Source: Bacteroidales bacterium UBA5762
GTDB taxonomy: Bacteria > Bacteroidota > Bacteroidia > Bacteroidales > TTA-H9
DNA length: 47,890 nt
Direction: 5' to 3'
Assembly: GCA_002418865.1 (NCBI GenBank)
Contig: DIEY01000086.1
Location: 1 to 47,890, forward strand
Part shown: positions 7,911 through 17,500 of the stretch, piece after piece
Position numbering within the stretch: position 1 is the stretch's first letter
Layout of the letters: each line of letters begins with the position of its first letter
The notes under the pieces: model-generated
What the model was told of the DNA's origin: nothing
The model's database searches: none
The model's input: the letters and a program-made list of their open reading frames with translations, nothing else
Translations under genes and position numbers: made by a program

Positions 7911-8654
7911 TTATTTTTTCTTAGCTTGATTGGCAACGGCTTCCATGGCCTTACGAATTTCTTCTTCATTGCCGAGGAAATAATCTTTTTGAAGTTTCAT
8001 ATCGTCGTCGAATTCGAAAATATAAGGGATACCAGTAGGTAGATTCAGGTCGATAATTTCCTTTTCGCCCATATTTTTCAGATATTTTACTATTCCTCTC
8101 AAGCTATTGCCATGAGCAGCCACAAGAACTTCCTTATTTTGTTTGAGTTGAGGGATCATTTCGGTTTCCCAGTAGGGAATGATGCGAGCAATGGTATCTT
8201 TGAGGGCCTCGGTAAGAGGTGCCTGGTCGCCAATTTCGGCATAACGTGGATCGAGCCGGGGATTTCGGGGATCGTCGAGGTTAAGAGGTTCAGGTGGTAC
8301 GTCGTATGAACGCCTCCAAATTTTCACCTGTTCTTCTCCATATTTCTCGGCAGTTTCTACCTTATTCAAACCTTGAAGTTTACCATAATGTTTCTCGTTG
8401 AGTCTCCATGTTTTGTATTCTGGAATCCACATCAAATCCATTTCTTCCAGGATAATCCATAACGTTTTAATAGCGCGTTTCAGATAAGAAGTATAGGCCA
8501 CTTTGAAGTTAAAACCATGTTCTTTTAATACCTTACCTGCCTGATGAGCCTCTTCTATCCCTTTTTCCGATAAATCAACATCGGTCCAACCTGTGAAACG
8601 ATTTTCCTTGTTCCACACACTCTCACCATGACGAACCAATACTAACTTGAGCAT
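7911..8654 (-). CDS. gpmA: 2,3-bisphosphoglycerate-dependent phosphoglycerate mutase
   Basis: This glycolytic enzyme interconverts 3- and 2-phosphoglycerate. Its 247 residues match the cofactor-dependent GpmA family. The phosphohistidine motif is LVRHGESVWN (H9), followed by RFTGWTDVDLSEKG. The second catalytic histidine is in VAAHGNSLRGI near residue 181, and LNEKHYGKLQGLNK is the conserved substrate loop. The C-terminus ends in a lysine-rich tail. It has its own promoter-like site and probably forms a single-gene unit. Confidence 0.97.
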   Translation of the reverse strand: MLKLVLVRHGESVWNKENRFTGWTDVDLSEKGIEEAHQAGKVLKEHGFNFKVAYTSYLKRAIKTLWIILEEMDLMWIPEYKTWRLNEKHYGKLQGLNKVETAEKYGEEQVKIWRRSYDVPPEPLNLDDPRNPRLDPRYAEIGDQAPLTEALKDTIARIIPYWETEMIPQLKQNKEVLVAAHGNSLRGIVKYLKNMGEKEIIDLNLPTGIPYIFEFDDDMKLQKDYFLGNEEEIRKAMEAVANQAKKK

Positions 8655-8685
8655 AATATCAATTTTTTGTTTGTTAAAATCGTTG

Positions 8686-8693
8686 CAAATTTA
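8686..8693 (-). promoter_or_regulatory. Putative -7 element of gpmA
   Basis: Minus-strand TAAATTTG matches TAnnTTTG, 31 bases before the gpmA ATG. The -33 motif is not clear. Confidence 0.4.
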
Positions 8694-8771
8694 TTGTTTT
8701 TAAGCTTTGATGATTCACCTCAAGTTTTTTCTTTAATTTCGCCTTTCTTATCTTTCGCTGTTTGAATTTGC

Positions 8772-11700
8772 ATGAAATTATCATTTCAGAAAATGAATAA
8801 AATCCTCGGCTGGGGGATTTTTTTTATAGCTGCATTTGTTTATGTTTCTACTGTTGAACCTACTGTTAGTTTATGGGATTGCGGTGAATACATCAGTACG
8901 GCTTATAAGTTGCAAGTAGGGCATCCTCCGGGTGCGCCTTTATTTCAGCTTCTTGGCCGCGTGTTTTCTCTATTTGCACTGGGCAATACTTCTAAAGTGG
9001 CTTATTGTATAAATGTCATGTCTGCTGTTGCCAGTGCTCTTACGGTAATGTTTCTTTTTTGGAGCATTGTTTTACTTGCATCGCAATTTCTTATTTATAA
9101 TAAAAAAAATGATTCAGGAAAAGAATACTTGGCCTTAGGGATGGGTTTGAGTGGAGCTTTGGCCTATTTATTTACCGATTCTTTCTGGTTTTCGGCTGTC
9201 GAGGCTGAAGTTTATGCACTTTCGTCTTTGTTTACTGCCGTGGTTTTCTGGGCTATATTGCGGTGGAACAAAGAAACTAGCGATTCTTACCGCATTCGTT
9301 GGCTAATTCTCATTGCCTATCTCATTGGTTTATCTATAGGGGTTCATCAGTTAAATCTACTCACTATCCCTGCTATCGTGCTGGTTATATATTTTAGAAA
9401 GAAAAAACCAAGCGTTTTGGGCATTTTGGGAGCCATATTATTATCTATGGGTGTTTTAGCTTTTATTTTATACGGACTTGTTCCTGAAATTCCAGGTTTA
9501 TTTGCACGTACTGAGTTATTCGTGGTCAATCGTTTAGGATTTCCCTTCGAGAGTGGGACAATATTTTCGGCCATCGTTCTGGTGGGTTTGCTGTTAGTGG
9601 GAATTCTTTACACCCATTATCCCAATATTTATTTTCGGATTTTATTCGGTGTTCTGGCAATTTTCATCTTAGTCATGATCGTTAGCGGGGCGAGCTCATG
9701 GGTTGGGCTTATTTTTCGCTTTTTATTTGTTTTGGGCTTAGGCTGGGGAATTATATACCTCATGAAGCACAGAGTAGTAATGAATGCAGTTTGGCTATCC
9801 TTGTGTTTTATTGTTATCGGTTATTCCTCATTTTTAATGATTGTCATAAGGGCAAATGCAAATACACCCATCAACGAGAATAATCCTCGCGATGCCATGG
9901 GACTTGTGGCTTATCTTAACCGTGAACAATATGGGAATTGGCCCGTAATTTACGGTTCTGATTTTACAGCAAATGTTGTGGGCTACACTGATGGCAAACC
10001 GGTTTATATGAAAGATGAGAAAACCGGACGTTATAAAGTAAAAGACAATGCAAAGTCCACTAAACCGATTTATGATTCTCATATGCTTTTCCCAAGGATG
10101 TATTCTCAATCGTATGATCATATACAGGAATACAAGATTTGGGCGGGAATGCCCAATGATGAAAATTATAAGCCTGGTTTTGGCGACCATCTGCGTTTTT
10201 TGGTGAATTATCAATTGAATCACATGTATTGGCGTTATTTTTTATGGAATTTTGCAGGCCGCCAAAACGACCAACAAGGCTTTTACAATAAGGCTAATGG
10301 CAATTGGATTACAGGTTTAAATTTTCTGGATAAATGGAGAGTATGCCCATTGAAAGAGCTTCCTGCACATAAGAAAAGCAAAGCATGGAATCGGTTTTAT
10401 CTTTTGCCTTTGCTGTTTGGTATAGGGGGTGCTATCTATCATTACAAGAGAAATTGGAAAGGATGGTTAGTGATAATGGCGTTTTTCATTATGACAGGCA
10501 TGGCTATCGTTATCTACCTTAATCAGTATAGTCCTCAACCTCGAGAAAGAGATTATGCTTATGCAGCTTCGTTTTATGCTTTTGCCATTTGGATAGGACT
10601 GGGCACAGGAGCCCTTGCTTCTGGCTTGACAAAATGGATGAACGACAAGAAATCCATCCTAATAGCTACGAGTCTGAATCTTCTTTGTGTAAGCGGTGTA
10701 CTGGCTGCAGAAGGATGGAACGACCATAACCGCTCGGGAAGATACACTACTTTACAAATGGCTAAAGCTTATTTGGATAGTTGTGCTCCCAATGCTATAC
10801 TGTTTACCTATGGTGATAATGATACTTTCCCTCTCTGGTATGTGCAAGAAGTCGAAAATTACCGTACCGATGTCAGAGTTTGCAATTTTAGTCTTTTGAG
10901 CCTCGATTGGTACATCGAGCAAATGAAACGAAAGGTTTATGAATCGGAACCTTTACCTATAAAGCTCGATTTTTCATTTTATAAGCAAGGAACACACGAT
11001 TTTATCTATTTCATTACCGAAAACGACTCTTTAGCCGATACATTAAATTTAAAACAAGTATTCGAACAAATGAAAATAGAACCTCAAGAGTTCAAATATT
11101 GCATTGAAGGCGATACCATAGATTACCTCCCATCCAATCATTTTGTGATGAATGTTGATAAAACTGCGGTTTTAAAAGGTGGCACAGTTGATAATGATAC
11201 TTTGGGAAGAATCTTAAACCTAATGATTTTTGACGTTCCTGGAGGATATATTGAGAAAAATGCGCTTATTGCCCTTAATATCATAGCCAATAATAATTGG
11301 GAACGACCTATTTATTTTGGTTTGATGGGAAGTTCTCAGGAATACCTTGGGCTCGAAAAATATTTTCAACTCGAAGGAATGGCTTATCGCTTGGTTCCCA
11401 TCCTCTCTAAATCGTCGCAAAACCACTTAGGAAATATCAATTCGGCTATTCTATACGAGAACTTAATGAATCGTACGCAAATAACAATGAATGATCCTAC
11501 GATTTTTTATTCTGACGATCATCAGAGATATGCACCTATGCTTCGCAATGTTTATGCGAGATTGGCTGATACATTATTACATGAAGGGAAGAATGAATTG
11601 GCGGTTAAAGTATGTGATAGATGTGTGGAAAATCTTCCAAATAATGTTATTCCTTATGATGTATTTTCATTGTCGTTGGCTGAGGTCTATTATCGTGCCG

Positions 11701-11960
11701 CTGAGATTTTAAAAGCCAATGAATTATTGACCATAATGATGCATCAAGCCTCTGATGAGCTCGAATATTATTTTAAACTATCATCAGCTTTGATGCATCG
11801 ATATAAATATGAAATCAATCTAAATCTTGGCATTTTGAATTACATAGCCGAAACAACCCGAAATTTTGGACAAACTACTATTGCCGATCAATGCCAAGCA
11901 GATTTCGAAAGCAAATTGCAATACTATTCAACGCATATTTACCAAAATTTAGAGCCTTAA
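8772..11960 (+). CDS. DUF2723 multi-spanning membrane protein (GT117/TMEM260-like)
   Basis: A 1062-residue inner-membrane protein of the DUF2723 family. After one N-terminal helix comes the signature loop TVEPTVSLWDCGEYISTA with an acidic pair D36/E39 and then GHPPGAPLF, typical of glycosyltransferases with the GT-C fold. About ten further hydrophobic segments run to about residue 350, and a second hydrophobic group lies near 550-650. A large soluble C-terminal region contains TYGDNDTFPLWYVQEV and ends in helical, possibly TPR-like, repeats. The human relative TMEM260 is a protein O-mannosyltransferase, so a role in extracytoplasmic glycosylation is plausible but not shown. It heads an operon whose next gene overlaps its stop codon. 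Confidence 0.88.
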   Translation: MKLSFQKMNKILGWGIFFIAAFVYVSTVEPTVSLWDCGEYISTAYKLQVGHPPGAPLFQLLGRVFSLFALGNTSKVAYCINVMSAVASALTVMFLFWSIVLLASQFLIYNKKNDSGKEYLALGMGLSGALAYLFTDSFWFSAVEAEVYALSSLFTAVVFWAILRWNKETSDSYRIRWLILIAYLIGLSIGVHQLNLLTIPAIVLVIYFRKKKPSVLGILGAILLSMGVLAFILYGLVPEIPGLFARTELFVVNRLGFPFESGTIFSAIVLVGLLLVGILYTHYPNIYFRILFGVLAIFILVMIVSGASSWVGLIFRFLFVLGLGWGIIYLMKHRVVMNAVWLSLCFIVIGYSSFLMIVIRANANTPINENNPRDAMGLVAYLNREQYGNWPVIYGSDFTANVVGYTDGKPVYMKDEKTGRYKVKDNAKSTKPIYDSHMLFPRMYSQSYDHIQEYKIWAGMPNDENYKPGFGDHLRFLVNYQLNHMYWRYFLWNFAGRQNDQQGFYNKANGNWITGLNFLDKWRVCPLKELPAHKKSKAWNRFYLLPLLFGIGGAIYHYKRNWKGWLVIMAFFIMTGMAIVIYLNQYSPQPRERDYAYAASFYAFAIWIGLGTGALASGLTKWMNDKKSILIATSLNLLCVSGVLAAEGWNDHNRSGRYTTLQMAKAYLDSCAPNAILFTYGDNDTFPLWYVQEVENYRTDVRVCNFSLLSLDWYIEQMKRKVYESEPLPIKLDFSFYKQGTHDFIYFITENDSLADTLNLKQVFEQMKIEPQEFKYCIEGDTIDYLPSNHFVMNVDKTAVLKGGTVDNDTLGRILNLMIFDVPGGYIEKNALIALNIIANNNWERPIYFGLMGSSQEYLGLEKYFQLEGMAYRLVPILSKSSQNHLGNINSAILYENLMNRTQITMNDPTIFYSDDHQRYAPMLRNVYARLADTLLHEGKNELAVKVCDRCVENLPNNVIPYDVFSLSLAEVYYRAAEILKANELLTIMMHQASDELEYYFKLSSALMHRYKYEINLNLGILNYIAETTRNFGQTTIADQCQADFESKLQYYSTHIYQNLEP

Positions 11961-12595
11961 TGTTGAAGATACATGATATGAGTCGGTTTCCGCTGTTTGC
12001 AAGGTGGGCAATGTTCTCTTTTGCAATTACCCACATGCCTCGAAATGAGCGACGTTTATATCTTACCTTCGATGATGGCCCTCATCCATCCATTACACCT
12101 GACGTAATGCAGATTCTCGATCAATATGCAGTTAAAGCAACTTTTTTTTGTGTTGGCGAAAATATTCAAACCTACCCTGAAATTTTTCAACTGTTAAAGA
12201 ATAAAGGACATGGAGTTGGAAATCATTCTTTCAGTCATAAAAATGGTTGGAAGACTACGAATACGGAATATTTGAGCGACATAAAGGCCTGCGAAAACTT
12301 TACCAAAACAGGTCTCTTCCGCCCACCTTATGGAAAGTTGAGCATTTCGCAAGCCAAAATTCTTTCCCGGCACTATCGTATTGTTTTATGGTCGTTGTTG
12401 AGCCGAGATTATGATGAAAGTCTTTTAAGTGAGAAAATATTACGGACTTTACTCTCTCGTACAAAATCGGGCGATATTATTGTTTTTCACGATAGTGCAA
12501 AGGCATTCCCAAGAATGATACAAGTTTTACCTTTTTATTTGGAGGCCATGCTCGAAAAAGGTTTTACTTTTGATGTAATTCCACCGAGAATCTGA
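11960..12595 (+). CDS. Polysaccharide deacetylase (NodB/CE4 family)
   Basis: The NodB fold carries all main metal and catalytic motifs: TFDDGPHP (motif 1), GNHSFSHKNG (motif 2, two zinc histidines), RPPYGKLS (motif 3), and late motifs LWSLLSRDYDE and IIVFHDS. It should remove acetyl groups from an N-acetylated sugar. The start at 11960 is preferred to an in-frame ATG at 11891, because it makes a TAATG overlap with the DUF2723 stop and gives 211 residues, usual for the domain. No clear signal peptide is seen, so cytoplasmic or membrane-associated action is likely. The next gene starts 2 bases after its stop. Confidence 0.92.
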   Translation: MLKIHDMSRFPLFARWAMFSFAITHMPRNERRLYLTFDDGPHPSITPDVMQILDQYAVKATFFCVGENIQTYPEIFQLLKNKGHGVGNHSFSHKNGWKTTNTEYLSDIKACENFTKTGLFRPPYGKLSISQAKILSRHYRIVLWSLLSRDYDESLLSEKILRTLLSRTKSGDIIVFHDSAKAFPRMIQVLPFYLEAMLEKGFTFDVIPPRI

Positions 12596-12597
12596 AT

Positions 12598-14550
12598 ATG
12601 AAGTTTTCAGCAACCAAGTTTAAATATCGCAAAGATGGGCTTCGAAATGCTCTGATGTTAAGCTGTATCGCTTTGATGTTTATAATGAATCGTTGTGCCA
12701 ATCCGGTAGCACCTCAGGGAGGGCCTAAAGATTCGGAACCTCCTCAATTGATTGGCGCTGTTCCACCCGACTTAAGTACACATTTCAATGCTACTCATAT
12801 CCGTCTGACTTTTAATGAATACATTGTTTTGAAAGACATCAACAAGAAATTTTTAATGTCGCCCCCCTCACTCAATTTACCTGAGTTTAAAATAAAAGGG
12901 AAGACTTTGCTAATAGATCTAAAGGATAGCTTAAGGCCCAATACTACGTATTCTCTTTATTTTGCCGATGCCATTACCGATCTTCACGAGAATAATCCTT
13001 TGCCCGATTTTCAATATGTTTTTTCGACCGGTGAGGCCATCGATTCCTTATCTATGAAAGGTTCGGTTGTAAATGCTTTCAACCTGAAACCCGTTGAAAA
13101 TATGGTGGTTATGCTTTATTACGCCAATAATGATACCCTTCCCTTGGAACAACTTCCCTTAAAAGTTGCACCATCTTATGCAGCTCGTACTCGTATGGAT
13201 GGTTCTTTTAGCCTCAATTACTTGCGTGATGAAGATTATCTGCTCTTCGCACTAAATGATCAGAATTATAATTATTACTTCGACCTTCCCGAAGAAGAAA
13301 TTGCTTTTAGTGATACTTTGATCAAGGCCTTCTATATTCCACCTGCCCTTGATACTTCGCTTTCTGCCAAATCAGAAGAAACATTGCCTGACAGCTTGCT
13401 GCAAGATAGCATTACTCAACAAAGGCTGCAAGATTCTATTCATCCCTTGCTTTTTCAAGATACACTGGGGCAAATTCAATCTTTTTCTGATAGTACAACT
13501 AACATATCTTACGATACACTTATTCATTCGGAAAGTCAACAAGACGAAAAAACCTTCACTCTGTTAGATACTTTAATCAAAAATGATTCTGTTGAAGTAA
13601 AACAATCCTTTTTGCCATTAGTATCTTACCATTTATATTCCTTTATTGAAGAAGATACAGTTCAGCGCTTACTCAAGAGGGAAAACACAGGGAATGGTCA
13701 GATTTTTTTGAATTTTAAAAGGCCAGCCGAAGATTTCTTTTACAAGCTGTTACCTCCTTTCGACACTTTGTATAAACCTTTATTAGATATTAGTAAAAAT
13801 CAGGATTCTATCAAGTTATGGTTTCCAAATTGTCCTTTCGATAGCGTCAAGATGTGTGTTTATGCCAAGGGAATAGAACCCGATACCTTCGAGCTTCCAT
13901 TAAAGCGAGAAACCCTTACAACAAGAGGAAAGAAGGCCAAATTAGAGTCATTGGTCGTTGAAACTTTCTCAGGCCAAACCGATGCTTTCAAGCCGTTTAT
14001 CCTGAAGTTCAATCATCCTGTTGATTCAGTTCGATCGGATTCATTGCTTTTGTTTACTAGTAAAGATACTTTATGGGTAAAATTTGCATTTACCGATAGT
14101 CTGAGAATGCGCGCCTTGATTAAATATCCTCTTGACTATAACTCATCCTATCAACTCATAATTCCTTCCAAGAATTTTGTGGATATATTTGGCTTAGTAA
14201 ACGATAGCATAAGTCCGCGTTTTACTACTAGGGCTACTGATGCTTATGGAAATTTTTATCTTAAAGTAATTTTACCTAGCAACGGCCAGCAATATCTTAT
14301 TCAGCTGCTCGACGAAAAAGAAAACCTGGTAAGGCAAAATGTTGTTAATGATTCTATTGATGAAATAGATTATGGGATGTTGCTGCCAAGGAAATTTGTT
14401 TTGAAAGCCATCTTGGATAGCAACAGAAATAATAGATGGGATACGGGAAATTACAGAAAGAAACGTCAACCTGAAAAGGTACAATATTTTAAGGCGCCTG
14501 TAGAAATACGTGCCAATTGGGATTTACATGAAGAATGGGTGTTGGAATAA
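12598..14550 (+). CDS. Ig-like-domain lipoprotein
   Basis: A 650-residue probable lipoprotein. A hydrophobic segment (residues 17-30) ends at C33 in MNRCANPVAPQGGPKD, a start seen in a widespread Bacteroidota family whose mature protein opens with a bacterial Ig-like domain (PPQLIGAVPPDLS, then IRLTFNEYIVLKDINKKF). A second region around residues 145-240 looks like a carboxypeptidase-regulatory or prealbumin-like fold (SMKGSVVNAFNLKPVENMVV). A serine- and aspartate-rich linker follows (about 255-330), then a second Ig-like region from about 455 and a C-terminal domain with the calcium-loop-like DSNRNNRWDTGNY. The lipobox is weak. It is the last gene of the operon. Function unknown; an envelope role is expected. 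Confidence 0.75.
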   Translation: MKFSATKFKYRKDGLRNALMLSCIALMFIMNRCANPVAPQGGPKDSEPPQLIGAVPPDLSTHFNATHIRLTFNEYIVLKDINKKFLMSPPSLNLPEFKIKGKTLLIDLKDSLRPNTTYSLYFADAITDLHENNPLPDFQYVFSTGEAIDSLSMKGSVVNAFNLKPVENMVVMLYYANNDTLPLEQLPLKVAPSYAARTRMDGSFSLNYLRDEDYLLFALNDQNYNYYFDLPEEEIAFSDTLIKAFYIPPALDTSLSAKSEETLPDSLLQDSITQQRLQDSIHPLLFQDTLGQIQSFSDSTTNISYDTLIHSESQQDEKTFTLLDTLIKNDSVEVKQSFLPLVSYHLYSFIEEDTVQRLLKRENTGNGQIFLNFKRPAEDFFYKLLPPFDTLYKPLLDISKNQDSIKLWFPNCPFDSVKMCVYAKGIEPDTFELPLKRETLTTRGKKAKLESLVVETFSGQTDAFKPFILKFNHPVDSVRSDSLLLFTSKDTLWVKFAFTDSLRMRALIKYPLDYNSSYQLIIPSKNFVDIFGLVNDSISPRFTTRATDAYGNFYLKVILPSNGQQYLIQLLDEKENLVRQNVVNDSIDEIDYGMLLPRKFVLKAILDSNRNNRWDTGNYRKKRQPEKVQYFKAPVEIRANWDLHEEWVLE

Positions 14551-14556
14551 AATTAA

Positions 14557-17500
14557 TTAATCCTGTTGTTCTTCTCTATTCAAATGAATGATTGCCAGAC
14601 GGTTTTTCCCGTCCATTTTAACAAGTATAGGTTGTTTAAATCTGACGTGTTTAAAAAAGGTAGTTCGTTCGATGAGTTCTTGCTCATGAAGCATCTGATA
14701 ATTGATAAAATTATTCTCGTTGAAATTCTGGATAGACATATATCCAACGTTCATACTAGTAACATTGTGGAAAAAATGCGAACCTGAGGAAGCATCGAGG
14801 GGGAAATCTTCAAGAGCTGTTTCTACAATGACTTTAGCATTTGATATTTGAGGCCAATTGACGGGGATGCCTATCCAGCGATCGCGTGTACCCCATCTAC
14901 CTGGGCCTATTAAAATGTATTTTCGGTTTTCTTCGGTCAGTTTAGCATTTATTTGTTCAATTTCTTCGGCCATAGTTATTGTCATGCTCTTATCGAAAGT
15001 TTCGGGATCGACATAAACTACATCGTTAATATCGTCGATAATACCATTACCCATAGCCTTAGTAGATGAGAGTATGATATGGCTGGGTTTGATTTTTGAA
15101 AAATCTATGGAATAATCCTGAACGCTGCCCAATAGAGGTTTTATTTGTAAAAGATAAAACGAAGAACGTTGTGCGTTGTCTTTTGTAAGATCGACTGCAA
15201 ATTCGATTTCTACGGGTGCACCCATGGCTTCCTTCACTACGTCAAGAACTACGGAGATGGTTTGGGCAAGGGGGATATAATTATACTTAAGTATATCGGC
15301 GAAGTTCAATACTCGCGGGCCAGGTTTTGTGAGTCCAGGCATGATCACATTATTATCGGGGTTATAAACCGAGGCTAAATGCTTAAGGGTGCCATGTCGT
15401 TCGGCTTCTTCTATGTCGAGTTTGACCAAACCAGCTTCTTCCCCTTTATGGAGGAGATCAATTTCGGGATTGGCCAAATTTACTGCGTAGAATTCAACCT
15501 GTGAGCCTTTGTAAAGGTCGCGTGCCGATAATATCTCGAGCTGAGGATAAACCGGAGAAAAACGATAAGCTCTTTCGCCTTCCACTACATAGCGACCCAG
15601 TCCAAGGGCTATGACTGCAAAACCTTCTTCGGGTTTCATGTGTGCAAATGGATAATAATTATAAGATTGAGCTACACCGCTTATATGAGGATAAAAAACA
15701 TCCTCAAATTTTTGGCCTACTACTTCCTGAATGACTACAGCCATGCGTTCTTCCTCTATTTTGTAATGAACAGCATTGATGTATGACTTAGCCGTCTTGG
15801 AAAATACACTGGCAAATACCAGCTTGATGGCATTGCTGCATTGTTGCATTCTGATGACTACATCAGGATGATTGTTGGGAATAAGAAAGGTTTCGAAAAT
15901 GCCTGCAAATGGCTGCATCATCGAGTCCTCAAATAAACCAGAAGAACGTACAGCCAGAGGTTTTTTAATGGCCAGTACGATTTTACGAAGCCGGCTCATC
16001 AATGCCTCGCTCAGTTTTCCTTCTATGAATCTTTGTTTGATCTCCTCATAATCATTGGAGTGCAGAGCAATATCCCACAGTTTATTACGCTCCATGAAAA
16101 ATTCGAATTCATCGGTGCCTATAATGAAAGTTTTAGGCGCCATAAGATTAATATTAGGAATGATTCTGTGGAAATCGAAATTATAAATCAAGGTATTGAT
16201 GAAAGCTATGCCTCTTCCTTTACCTCCAAGAGCTCCTGTTGAGAGCTGAAGTATAGTGGAGGGTTCGGTTAAATAAGCTTCGTCATAGGGGATAACCTTA
16301 CCTCGGTTTTGCTCGTTTCGGTGTTGAATAATTGCATCGAGGAGAAATTTTCTAATGTCTTCCGGTTTTTCAAAATGTTCGAGCTTGAATGGATAAATGG
16401 TTTTGGCAATTTGTATTTCTCCTCTGGCCATAAACCATAATGAGAAATGATTTCTACGGGCATGATATAAAAGAGAATCGTCGGGTATAGTACGCAGCAG
16501 TTTTTCGAATTCGCGTAAGGTTCGGGCAGTAGCTATAGGCCGTCCGTTGGCATCCTTATAAACAAAACTTCCAAAACCCAGATAGGTTCCTATAAAATAT
16601 TTAATGTCTTGAGCCAGTGTGTCGGATTGCTTGTTAAGAAAACTGGCTTTTAATTGGAATGCTCTATGTGCATTTTCAGGGTCGGACGATTGTATGATGA
16701 TGGGAAGGTCTTTTTGTTCGGCTCGAATTTCTTCAGCAAGTCTGAATCCGGCTTCTTCGTCAAGTTGATTGTTGCGATTGAACTTAACATCGGTGATTAC
16801 ACACAAGAGGTAATCCTTATATTTATTATAAATGCTGATGGCTTCTTCGTAATCAATAGCAAGCAAGATTTTTGGTCGAGCACGTAATTTCAGTACTTTG
16901 AAAAGTTCATCGGAATTGACATCTTCAATAAGTTGGCGAGTTTGTTCCATTACAATGGAATAAAGCAAATGAAGATATCTTGAATAATATTTCACTGAAT
17001 CTTCTATCAATAGAATTACCCTAACCATTCCCACTTTGGTATCATTCTCCACATTCACTCTGTCTTCGAGATGCTTAACCATGGCAAAGAACACTTTACT
17101 GTCGCCATTCCAAACGAATATCTTGTCGATAAAATTCTGGATGTCTGATCTTTGCTCGAAATGCGCAATTTCGGCATTATTGTTCAGCAATAAATAAATA
17201 GGGATATAAGGATATTTCTCTTTAATTTTTTTGCTAAATTCTACAGGACTTCTTTTGTCGGCACCCATCATCATGATAATCATGTCATAATGACGTGTTT
17301 CGAGCTGGTAATAAGCTTCGTCGAATGTTGTGACACCTGTAATACGAGGCACTGAAGTAAGGTCGAGTTGATAATATTCTCCTAAAATATATTCTGAAAA
17401 ATTACCTTCACGTTCTATGCTATAAGCATCATATAAAGTGGCTACCAAAAGAATTTCTCTTACTTTAAAAGGCATAAGGTCATGAAAGATATCGCGGCTG

